Assembly (NCBI GenBank): GCA_959598545.1
Contig: CAUGFC010000026.1
Coordinates: 1 to 18,626, forward strand
Direction: 5' to 3'
DNA: 18,626 nucleotides
Source of the DNA: an uncultured Olsenella sp.
Lineage (GTDB): Bacteria; Actinomycetota; Coriobacteriia; Coriobacteriales; Atopobiaceae
Positions within the stretch are counted from its first letter, which is position 1; every line of letters begins with the position of its first letter. Below are positions 8,678-16,516 of this stretch, in pieces. The position numbers and the translations under genes were made by a program. The notes below the pieces were generated by a model. That model did not search any database and was not told the origin of the DNA. It saw nothing but the letters and a program-made list of their open reading frames with translations.

Positions 8678-8689
8678 GTGGCGCGCCAC
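8678..8689. promoter_or_regulatory. 12-bp perfect palindrome, possible operator
   Basis: GTGGCGCGCCAC is a perfect palindrome between the C9 tract and the hairpin behind the LDH-family gene. It could bind a dimeric regulator of the ABC operon, but in a GC-rich genome it could also be chance. Confidence 0.25.
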
Positions 8690-8765
8690 AAAAAACTCAA
8701 CCGAGGTTTTGGTCGCTTTTTGGGCGTTTTTCTCGCCAAAAAAGGGTCAAAACCTCGGTTGAGTT
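8690..8765 (-). terminator. long intrinsic terminator of the LDH-family gene, 72-bp hairpin with U6 tail
   Basis: Arms 8694-8711 and 8748-8765 are perfect 18-bp inverted repeats. Inside them, 8716-8721 pairs with 8739-8744 and 8723-8726 pairs with 8734-8737, so nearly the whole 72 bases fold into one stem. On the minus strand the hairpin starts 29 bases after the dehydrogenase stop at 8795 and is followed by six T residues (plus-strand A6, 8690-8695, overlapping the arm end). That is the form of a Rho-independent terminator. The centre carries CGTTTTTCTCGCC at 8725-8737, shared with two other intergenic repeats. Confidence 0.8.
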
Positions 8766-8794
8766 AACAAGCGACAAGAACGAGCGCCCCGGCG

Positions 8795-9763
8795 CTACTC
8801 CTCGCTCGGGAGCGCCTTCTCGCAGTAGTCGCGGATGATCGAGCAGGACCTGCGCATGGCGCGGCGCTCGTCATACGAAAGATCGATCTCGAGCACGGCG
8901 TCGACGCCCGTGTCACCGATGATGCAGGGAACGCCGGCCGAGATGCCGGACTCGCCGTACTCGCCGTCGAGGTGGGCGGAAAGCGGAACCACGCGCCGCT
9001 CGTTGTGCAGGATCGAGGTAACGAGGTCGGCCACAACCGAGGCGATGCCGAACTCCGTGCAGCCCTTGCCGGAGATGATCGCGGCGCCGGACTCGCGCAC
9101 GCGGCGCATGACGTCGTCGAAGTCGATGGAATCCACGACGTCGTTGCGCAGGGAGAGGTACTCGCGCAGGCCGATGCCCTCGACGGAGATGCGCGAGGTG
9201 GGGATGAACATGGAGTCGCCGTGCTCGCCCATGCAGAAGGCCTGGATCTGATGGCTGGAGACGTCGATCGTCTCGGAGAGCACGCGACGCAGGCGCGCGG
9301 AGTCGAGCGAGGTGCCGGTGCCGAAGACCTGGTTGCGGGGCAGGCCCATCTTGCGATAGAGGTACTCGACCACGATGTCGGCCGGGTTGGAGACGCTGAT
9401 CAGGATGCCGTGGAAGCCGGAGTCGCGCAGCGGGCCGACGATGCCGTCGAGCACCTTGATCGTGCCGTCGAGCATCTGCAGGCGGGTCTCGCCGGGACGG
9501 CGGCTGCGGCCGGCGGTGAGGATCACGAAGTGGGCGTCGCGGCAGTCGGAGTAGTCGCCCACGCGGATGGTGAAGGAGTCGCCGAGGCCGGAGGCGAGGT
9601 CGTCGAGGTCGAGGGCCTGGGCGCGCGCGGCCTCCTGGTTGACGTCGAGGAAGACGATCTCGTTCACGAGGTGCTGAAACATGAGGCACAGCGCCACGTG
9701 GCTGCCCACGCGACCGGCGCCGATGATGACGGCCTTACGGGTGCGGATGTCTTCTCCGTGCAT
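8795..9763 (-). CDS. lactate/malate dehydrogenase family protein
   Basis: The 322-residue product has the LDH/MDH fold. A Rossmann motif GAGRVGSHVA covers residues 15-24 and D40 is placed to bind the NAD ribose. The catalytic pair is H181 in GEHGDS and D154 in LDSARLR, with R157 as substrate-carboxylate anchor and R94 as the loop arginine. Overall resemblance and the KGCTEFGIA segment favour L-lactate dehydrogenase. However, the loop reads SRRPGETR, so R88 occupies the classical position 102, where lactate dehydrogenases carry Gln and malate dehydrogenases Arg. Lactate dehydrogenase, malate dehydrogenase or another 2-hydroxyacid dehydrogenase are all possible. AGGAG lies 5 bases before the ATG. 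The gene is monocistronic: a terminator lies on each side. Confidence 0.88.
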   Translation of the reverse strand: MHGEDIRTRKAVIIGAGRVGSHVALCLMFQHLVNEIVFLDVNQEAARAQALDLDDLASGLGDSFTIRVGDYSDCRDAHFVILTAGRSRRPGETRLQMLDGTIKVLDGIVGPLRDSGFHGILISVSNPADIVVEYLYRKMGLPRNQVFGTGTSLDSARLRRVLSETIDVSSHQIQAFCMGEHGDSMFIPTSRISVEGIGLREYLSLRNDVVDSIDFDDVMRRVRESGAAIISGKGCTEFGIASVVADLVTSILHNERRVVPLSAHLDGEYGESGISAGVPCIIGDTGVDAVLEIDLSYDERRAMRRSCSIIRDYCEKALPSEE

Positions 9764-9803
9764 GAGAGCTCCTATCGTCGTGGCGCGCGGCGCCGTTACT
9801 CAC

Positions 9804-9829
9804 AAAAAGGGCGTCCCCTGGGGACGCCC
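9804..9829 (-). terminator. Rho-independent terminator downstream of ettA
   Basis: Bases 9809-9817 and 9821-9829 form a perfect 9-bp GC-rich stem (GGGCGTCCC) with a 3-base loop, followed on the minus strand by five T residues (9808-9804). It lies 85 bases beyond the ettA stop and 41 bases before the dehydrogenase start. Confidence 0.85.
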
Positions 9830-9833
9830 CCTC

Positions 9834-9862
9834 ATTCTAACTGGTTGTGGACGTTCTGTGAC
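9834..9862 (-). promoter_or_regulatory. candidate promoter for the LDH-family gene
   Basis: On the minus strand, GTCACA (9862-9857, 4 of 6) and TAGAAT (9839-9834, 5 of 6) are separated by 17 bases. Transcription would start almost on top of the terminator hairpin at 9804-9829, so either the hairpin acts in the leader or the promoter is spurious. Confidence 0.35.
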
Positions 9863-9913
9863 GGTAATGTTTCAGATGAGAGACACCGTTCGCCGAGAAG
9901 TGCCGCGCCGCCG

Positions 9914-11593
<1,680 letters not shown>

Positions 11594-11637
11594 GGGGTTT
11601 CTCGCCTTCTCGCGGGATTCGGTAACCTGTCGTTCCC

Positions 11638-11643
11638 ATCATA
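11638..11643 (-). promoter_or_regulatory. candidate -10 box for ettA
   Basis: On the minus strand this reads TATGAT (5 of 6), about 45 bases before the ATG at 11593. The -35 region is not convincing. Confidence 0.35.
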
Positions 11644-11691
11644 CGGGAGCGGGCGACGGCCGCACCGCCCCTCTCCCTCGGCGTTCACACT

Positions 11692-11720
11692 GCCTGCACG
11701 AATGTTGCCGTTTGGCAGGC
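11692..11720. promoter_or_regulatory. inverted repeat in the ettA/pyrophosphatase divergent region
   Basis: GCCTGC (11692-11697) and GCAGGC (11715-11720) flank an 18-base spacer. It sits between the divergent ettA and pyrophosphatase genes and could be an operator or a hairpin; the short arms make it weak. The rest of the 195-base gap holds only the candidate promoters. Confidence 0.2.
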
Positions 11721-11748
11721 CGCCCCGGAAAACCCCCGCCCGGCGTGG

Positions 11749-11754
11749 CACAAT
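11749..11754 (+). promoter_or_regulatory. candidate extended -10 box for the pyrophosphatase operon
   Basis: TGGCACAAT includes the TGn extension upstream of CACAAT (4 of 6). The start would lie about 28 bases before the ATG at 11789. The -35 is poor, as is common for extended -10 promoters. Confidence 0.3.
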
Positions 11755-11788
11755 CAGGCAAAAGAACCGCCACGCTCGAGGAGCGCCC

Positions 11789-13456
11789 ATGCCAGAGGGA
11801 ATCCGCAAGATCAACGTCATCGGGCACCTGCATCCGGACACGGACAGCATCTGCTCGGCGATCGCCTACGCCCACCTCAAGAACGAGGTCGAGCACACCA
11901 ACATCTTCGAGGCGCGCCGCGCGGGCGCCATCAACCGCGAGACCGCGTTCGTCCTCAAGCACTTCGGCTTCGAGGAGCCCCAGCTCATCACCTCCGTCAC
12001 CCCGCAGATCAAGGACACGGAGATCCAGCGCCAGGGCGGCATCGACGGCGAGATGAGCCTCTTCTCGGCCTGGAACCTCATGCGCGACACCAAGGTGGAC
12101 ACCCTCTGCGTCACGGACGAGGAGAGCAACCTCGAGGGGCTCATCGCGGTCAAGGACATCGCCAACGCCAACATGGACGTCTTCGACACGGCGGTGATCG
12201 GCGAGTCGCACACCTGCTACGCCAACATCATCGACACGCTCAAGGGCGAGATGATCCTCGGCGACCCCACTGCGCGCGTCGAGGGCGGCAACGTCCGCGT
12301 GGGCACCACGCCCGAGCTCATGGAGGACACCGTCCAGCCCGGCGACATCATCCTCACCACCAACCGCTACGAGACCCAGCAGTTCGCCGTCGAGTGCGAG
12401 GCCAGCTGCCTGATCGTCTGCTGCAGCGCGCACGTCTCGCACCGCGTGATCGCCTCCGCCGAGCGCCACGGCTGCGCCATCATCACCACGCCCTACGACA
12501 CCTACGCCGCCGCGCGCCTCATCTCCATGTCCATCCCCGTGCGCGCCAAGATGCTCTCCGAGAACATCCTCAAGGTGAGCGTCAACACCGCGATCGACGA
12601 CGCCCGCAAGATGATGGCGCGCTCCCGCCACCGCTTCTTCCCCGTCATCGACGAGAACAGCAAGTACGTGGGCCTCATCAGCTCGCCCAACCTGCTCTCC
12701 GCCAAGAAGAAGCACGTCATCCTCGTCGACCACAACGAGCGCTCGCAGTCCGTGGAGGGCCTCGAGCAGGCGGAGATCATGGAGATCATCGACCACCACC
12801 GCATCGGCTCCATCGAGACGAGCGGCCCGGCCTACTTCCGCAACATGCCCGTGGGGTGCACCTGCACCATCGTCAACATGATGTACCACGAGAACGGCGT
12901 CGAGGTGCCCAAGGACATCGCCGGCCTCATGCTCTCCGCGATCCTCTCCGACACGCTCGCGTTCCGCTCTCCCACCTGCACGGGCGTCGACCGCGCGGCG
13001 GCCGAGGAGCTCGCGGCCATCGCGGGCGTCGACATCGCCACGTACGCGGACGAGATGTTCGAGGCGGGCGCCGACCTCAGCGGTCGCACCGCCGAGGAGG
13101 TCTTCGGCGGCGACTTCAAGGTGTTCAGCCGCGGCAACGTCAAGTTCGGCGTCGGCCAGGGCAGCTACATGACCGACCGCAGCCGCCTCGCGGCCGAGAA
13201 GCTCGTGGGACCCTACCTCGGCGAGGCTGCCCGCGAGGAGGAGCTCCCGCTCGTCTTCTACCTGTTCACCGACGTCAAGACCTCCTCGAGCGAGATCATG
13301 TGGTACGGCGACGGCGCCGAGAGCATCGTGGCGCGCGCCTTCGACGTCGAGCCCGAGGGCGACAAGGCGCGCCTGCCGGGCGTGGTGAGCCGCAAGAAGC
13401 AGGTCATCCCCGCACTCATGGCGACGCTCCAGAGCATTCAGGAGGACCAGGACTAG
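11789..13456 (+). CDS. ppaC: CBS-domain manganese-dependent inorganic pyrophosphatase (family II)
   Basis: The 555-residue product hydrolyses pyrophosphate to two phosphates in the cytosol. The N-terminal DHH domain begins with GHLHPDTDS (12-20), giving metal ligands H13, D17 and D19. A conserved ICSAIAYAHLK and an EARRAGAIN segment follow. Between about 73 and 308 there is a regulatory insert of CBS, DRTGG and CBS domains, which binds adenine nucleotides in known CBS-PPases. The DHH motif itself is D335-H336-H337 after D314, and the C-terminal DHHA2 domain ends with the substrate-binding SRKKQ (534-538). The length matches the CBS-DRTGG subclass. A GAGGAG lies about 6 bases upstream of the ATG. 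Its TAG overlaps the GTG start of the next gene, so the two are probably co-translated. Confidence 0.95.
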   Translation: MPEGIRKINVIGHLHPDTDSICSAIAYAHLKNEVEHTNIFEARRAGAINRETAFVLKHFGFEEPQLITSVTPQIKDTEIQRQGGIDGEMSLFSAWNLMRDTKVDTLCVTDEESNLEGLIAVKDIANANMDVFDTAVIGESHTCYANIIDTLKGEMILGDPTARVEGGNVRVGTTPELMEDTVQPGDIILTTNRYETQQFAVECEASCLIVCCSAHVSHRVIASAERHGCAIITTPYDTYAAARLISMSIPVRAKMLSENILKVSVNTAIDDARKMMARSRHRFFPVIDENSKYVGLISSPNLLSAKKKHVILVDHNERSQSVEGLEQAEIMEIIDHHRIGSIETSGPAYFRNMPVGCTCTIVNMMYHENGVEVPKDIAGLMLSAILSDTLAFRSPTCTGVDRAAAEELAAIAGVDIATYADEMFEAGADLSGRTAEEVFGGDFKVFSRGNVKFGVGQGSYMTDRSRLAAEKLVGPYLGEAAREEELPLVFYLFTDVKTSSSEIMWYGDGAESIVARAFDVEPEGDKARLPGVVSRKKQVIPALMATLQSIQEDQD

Positions 13457-14097
13457 TGGCCGAGAAGAACCCTGCAACCGCTGGCTCCGCAGGACCTGCG
13501 GAGTCCCATTTCCTCGCGATCCTCTCGCGGATGAAGTACATCGAGCGCTGGTCGCTCATGCGCAGCTCGCGTCCCGAGAACCTCTCCGAGCACTCGCTCG
13601 AGGTGGCGCTCATCGCGCACATGCTCTGCGTCATCGGCAACGTGAGGTTCGGCCGGGAGCTCGACGCCGAGCGAGCCGCGCTCGTGGCGCTCTACCACGA
13701 CGCATCGGAGATCATTACGGGCGACCTTCCCACGCCGGTCAAGTACCACGACGGGACCATCCGCGACGCCTACAAGGCCGTCGAGCGCAGCGCCGAGGAG
13801 CGCCTGCTCGACTCGCTGCCCGCCGACCTGCGACCCTCCCTCGAGGACGTGCTCTGGCCCGCAGAGGACGCGGGCGAGGACGAGGCGTACCTCCGCCGCC
13901 TGGTGAAGGCGGCCGACAAGATCTCCGCGCTCATCAAGTGCGTCGAGGAGGCGCGCTCGGGCAACACCGAGTTCACGAGCGCCGAGGCGAGCTGCCGGGC
14001 CGCCGTGGACGAGATGGCCTCCGAGCTCCCCGAGGTCGCGGACTTCCTGCGAGAGTTCCTCCCCTCCTACGGCGCCACCCTCGACGAGCTGCTGTAG
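13456..14097 (+). CDS. yfbR: YfbR-like HD-domain 5'-nucleotidase
   Basis: The 213-residue product matches E. coli YfbR, a cytosolic 5'-deoxynucleotidase that dephosphorylates dNMPs. The HD metal site is visible as H46 (SEHSLEVA), H81-D82 (YHDASEIITGDLPTPVKY) and D154 (KAADKISALIKC). E85 and W32 (IERWSLM) sit where YfbR has its catalytic and sugar-selecting residues. The start is the GTG at 13456, which shares a G with the upstream stop (TAGTG). AGGAGG at 13440-13445 lies 10 bases before it, slightly long. The ATG at 13531 would remove the conserved SHF...SR start. The overlap with the pyrophosphatase gene puts nucleotide clean-up and PPi removal in one transcript. The exact nucleotide preference is inferred from the family. 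Confidence 0.9.
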   Translation: MAEKNPATAGSAGPAESHFLAILSRMKYIERWSLMRSSRPENLSEHSLEVALIAHMLCVIGNVRFGRELDAERAALVALYHDASEIITGDLPTPVKYHDGTIRDAYKAVERSAEERLLDSLPADLRPSLEDVLWPAEDAGEDEAYLRRLVKAADKISALIKCVEEARSGNTEFTSAEASCRAAVDEMASELPEVADFLREFLPSYGATLDELL

Positions 14098-14118
14098 CGC
14101 GAAACGGAGTCCATCCCC

Positions 14119-14958
14119 ATGCCCCACGCCCTTCATGCCCGCCTGCCGAAGAACTTTGTGCTCGAGGAGCGCCTCGAGCGCTATGGCAGCGTCATTGAGC
14201 TCAAGCCCGAGAACCTGCGCGGTCGTTGGGCCGAGTCCTGCACGCCTCTCGGGTCCACACCCTTCTCCGAGGTGAGGCTCGACCTCGGCTGCGGGAAGGG
14301 CGCCTTCGCCGTAGAGGCGGCCCGCCGGGAGCCCGACGTGCTCTTCGTCGCCATGGACTCCGAGCCCATCTGCGTCGCCTACGCCGCGCAGCGCGTCTTC
14401 GAGAGCGGGCTTCCCAACGTCGTCGTGGTCCCGGGCACGGGCATGCGCGTGCGCGAGTTCTTCTCGCCCGGCGAGCTCTCCGTGATCCACCTCAACTTCC
14501 CGACCCCGTTCCCTCGCAAGCGCGACGCCGGCAAGCGCATGGCCTGCATGGAGCGCCTCATGGACTTCCGCGAGGTTCTGACCCCCTCGGGCGAGGTGCG
14601 GCTGCGCACGGACAGCCAGCCGCTCTTCGACTTCATGCTCACGCAGGTTCCGCTCGCCGGCTACGAGCTGCTCTGGGAGAGCCGCGACGCCCGCTCCGAG
14701 CGCCCCGACGACCCCGCGAGCGAGTACGAGCGGCGGCTCGGCGCGCAGGGTGCGCGGGTGCTCGCGCTCACGGCGAAGCCCGGCCCGATCCCGGAGCGAG
14801 TGGAGCAGACCGCCGAGCTCTCGCTCGCCGCCTACCTGCCGCACGACCTGGAGACGCTCCAGGGACTTGCCTACGCGCCGCACGGCATGGAGGCGACGGT
14901 CGTGAACCTCCGCAACCGCGCCGTGCGCGAGGGCCGGCAGAACGCCTCCACAATTTGA
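14119..14958 (+). CDS. trmB: divergent TrmB-like tRNA (guanine-N7-)-methyltransferase
   Basis: The 279-residue product has the TrmB layout. SAM-binding motif I is DLGCGKG (55-61), an acidic residue follows the second strand (D80), RTDSQPLFDFML covers 163-174 with the conserved D165, and SEYERR (201-206) stands where TrmB has T-x-(F/Y)-E. TrmB makes m7G46 in tRNA. Two points are unusual. The highly conserved DPWPKKRH-type motif reads NFPTPFPRKRDAGKR (126-140), losing the Asp, Trp and His. The C-terminus also extends about 60 residues beyond the usual end. It may therefore be a divergent TrmB or a related methyltransferase. A GGAG at 14106-14109 precedes the ATG by 9 bases. It follows the nucleotidase gene after 21 bases, probably in the same operon. 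Confidence 0.78.
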   Translation: MPHALHARLPKNFVLEERLERYGSVIELKPENLRGRWAESCTPLGSTPFSEVRLDLGCGKGAFAVEAARREPDVLFVAMDSEPICVAYAAQRVFESGLPNVVVVPGTGMRVREFFSPGELSVIHLNFPTPFPRKRDAGKRMACMERLMDFREVLTPSGEVRLRTDSQPLFDFMLTQVPLAGYELLWESRDARSERPDDPASEYERRLGAQGARVLALTAKPGPIPERVEQTAELSLAAYLPHDLETLQGLAYAPHGMEATVVNLRNRAVREGRQNASTI

Positions 14959-14969
14959 GAGTAAGGTAG

Positions 14970-15012
14970 GGGTCCCGCCCGCGCCGCGGGCATGCCCCCC
15001 GAAAGAGGACCC
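14970..15012 (+). promoter_or_regulatory. possible leader hairpin covering the ribosome site of the next gene
   Basis: GGGTCC (14970-14975) can pair with GGACCC (15007-15012), which includes the end of the AGAGGA ribosome site (15004-15009). A second perfect stem, GCCCGC/GCGGGC (14977-14982 with 14986-14991), nests inside. This could dampen translation of the gene at 15015. High GC makes chance pairing likely. Confidence 0.25.
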
Positions 15013-15014
15013 TC

Positions 15015-16274
15015 ATGCCGAAGATCACACAGGGCAATCGCCTGTACTTGTACCAGCTGCTCTCCCGCGAGGTCGGCGTGGGGAGACAGACGCTGCTCCC
15101 GCGCCTCGAGGAGGTGCTCGAGGCGGACGGCCTCGTGCCCCGGGACCTGGGCTGCGACGACATGCGCGGGCTCTGCGAGGAGCTCTCGGAGTTCGTCAAG
15201 CTGACGGTCTTCAAGAAGGGCTACGTCTACGGCACGGTCCTCGCCTGCGAGGAGTACGACCGGGCACTCGAGCTGCTCGGGCGCGAGGAGCCCAAGGCTG
15301 CGGGGGGCAAGCCGTGGAAGCGCCGGCGCGGCGCAAAGGCGCTGAAGCCCGTGAAGCCGCGGCACGTCGAGAAGGTCGTCGAGCCGGAGCCCGAACTGGA
15401 GCCGGAGCTCGTTGTTGATGCGACGCTCGAGCCGGAGCCGGAGCCCGAGCCTGCCCCCGAGCTGGAGCCCGAGCCTGAGCCCAAACCCAAGCCGGAGCCC
15501 GCCCCCGAACCGGAGCCCGAACCGGGGCCCGAGGCCGCGCCGGAGCCCTCGATCTCGCTCACCATCACCTATGTCCCGGAGCACGTCCGGGAGCGGCCCG
15601 CGTCGGAGACCTCCCCCAAGTCGGTCACCGCCCAGAGCGACCTCCCGCAGGACTTCCATCGCGACGTCCGCTGCCCCGACGAGCAGCTCAGCGCGCTCTA
15701 CCAGGTCCTCCCGCCCGACGTCGACCCCATGGCGACGCTCGAGGAGGACTTCCGCGTCGCCCGCTCCACCGGCTCCGTCGGGGGAACGCGCAGCAACGCG
15801 ACCTTCCCGCTTCGCTACCTGCAGCCCGACGGCGTCACGCCCGTGAGGGTCACGCTGCGTCGCTCGGCCAAGCCCGTCGCCGGAAAGCACTGGACGCTCG
15901 TAGACGTCGACGCCGGCGAGCCGGGTGAGGTCGGCCTCGAGGGCCTCGGCGAGACGGCCGGGCCGCTCGCGCAGGCGGAGCGACTGCTCGCCACCACCGT
16001 CCAGCTCGGGTCCTGGGACAAGGCGCTGGCCAGTCTCGCCGACAGCCTCGCCCCCGGCTCCTGGGGTCCCGACCGCTGCGTCCTGCGCGGCTACCTCGCG
16101 CTCACGTTCGCGCGCGTGCAGGCCGAGGGCCTTCTCGGCGTGTCGGAGGACGGGAGCCGCGCCTGGTTCGAGACGGGGATCCTGGCCGTCGAGGGCAAGC
16201 CGCTCTACGCCAGGCTGAGCGCCTGCGACGGCGACATCCCCTGGCGCCTGGACGGCTTCTCGACCGAACTCTAG
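15015..16274 (+). CDS. DUF3825-like protein with LOTUS-like N-terminus and Glu-Pro linker
   Basis: The 419-residue product has three parts. Residues 8-88 form a small helical/winged-helix-like domain whose LCEELSEFVKLTVFKKGYVYGTV end resembles OST-HTH/LOTUS RNA-binding domains; this is my inference. Residues 100-117 are strongly basic (KPWKRRRGAK). Residues 123-178 are an almost pure Glu-Pro repeat, likely a stiff extended spacer. The C-terminal part (about 210-419) resembles DUF3825. It has EEDFRVARSTGSV, then LLATTVQLGSWDKALASLAD, GYLALTFARVQAEG and a late WFETGILAVEGKPLYARL, close to the FNTGL...YA ending of that family. No signal peptide or membrane segment is present. AGAGGA lies 5 bases before the ATG. 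A role in RNA binding or nucleotide sensing is conceivable but unproven. Confidence 0.8.
   Translation: MPKITQGNRLYLYQLLSREVGVGRQTLLPRLEEVLEADGLVPRDLGCDDMRGLCEELSEFVKLTVFKKGYVYGTVLACEEYDRALELLGREEPKAAGGKPWKRRRGAKALKPVKPRHVEKVVEPEPELEPELVVDATLEPEPEPEPAPELEPEPEPKPKPEPAPEPEPEPGPEAAPEPSISLTITYVPEHVRERPASETSPKSVTAQSDLPQDFHRDVRCPDEQLSALYQVLPPDVDPMATLEEDFRVARSTGSVGGTRSNATFPLRYLQPDGVTPVRVTLRRSAKPVAGKHWTLVDVDAGEPGEVGLEGLGETAGPLAQAERLLATTVQLGSWDKALASLADSLAPGSWGPDRCVLRGYLALTFARVQAEGLLGVSEDGSRAWFETGILAVEGKPLYARLSACDGDIPWRLDGFSTEL
15381..15548 (+). repeat. Glu-Pro coding repeat (GAGCCS hexamers)
   Basis: This stretch encodes residues 123-178 of the DUF3825-like protein. It is built from imperfect tandem hexamers of the GAGCCG/GAGCCC type interrupted by Ala, Leu and Lys codons. 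Such hexamer tracts can change length by slippage without breaking the frame. Confidence 0.85.
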
Positions 16275-16304
16275 GTCGGTCTCAACGAGCACGTTCTTCT
16301 CGCC
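16262..16304 (+). other. stop-codon hairpin and first copy of the shared core motif
   Basis: GACCGA (16262-16267) pairs with TCGGTC (16276-16281) around the TAG stop of the DUF3825-like gene. CGTTCTTCTCGCC at 16292-16304 then matches the core found in the three intergenic inverted repeats. No T-tract follows, so a terminator is doubtful. Confidence 0.35.
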
Positions 16305-16317
16305 AAGCGACCCATAT

Positions 16318-16389
16318 CGCTCAAGCGGAGAAATCTGACGTTTAAAGGCCAATCTGCCGAGAAAAACGTCTGCTTGCTCCACTTGAGCG
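16318..16389. repeat. 72-bp imperfect palindrome upstream of icd
   Basis: Bases 16318-16330 pair with 16377-16389 (13 bp, one mismatch at 16326/16381). In the same register, GACGTTT (16337-16343) pairs with AAACGTC (16364-16370). The full span is 72 bp, the same as the hairpin at 8694-8765. On the minus strand it contains CGTTTTTCTCGGC (16368-16356), facing the plus-strand copy at 16292-16304. It lies in the 242-base gap between the DUF3825-like gene and icd. Neither side has a T-tract, so it is not an obvious terminator. Confidence 0.75.
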
Positions 16390-16454
16390 CCGGATGATGA
16401 AGAAGCGCGGGCAAGACCGCCGCGAGCACACTGTGTCTGGTGTGTCTCAACTTG

Positions 16455-16482
16455 TTGCCGCTCCTATGCTCCGTGCTACATT
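16455..16482 (+). promoter_or_regulatory. candidate icd promoter
   Basis: TTGCCG (16455-16460, 4 of 6) and TACATT (16477-16482, 4 of 6, with an upstream TGC extension) are 16 bases apart. The start would fall about 28 bases before the icd ATG. Just upstream, CACAC and GTGTG repeats (about 16428-16445) could form an operator. Confidence 0.4.
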
Positions 16483-16516
16483 TCTCCTCGTGACCACAGC
16501 GACCTCGGGAGGACCC

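Noticed and set aside
11639..13477. 612-codon minus-strand frame opposite the pyrophosphatase
   Set aside because: Val/Ala/Asp/Gly-rich mirror translation without motifs; the plus strand encodes the complete pyrophosphatase.
13453..16382. Long minus-strand frames opposite yfbR, trmB and the DUF3825-like gene
   Set aside because: They lack recognisable domains, show compositional bias and sit opposite well-supported genes.
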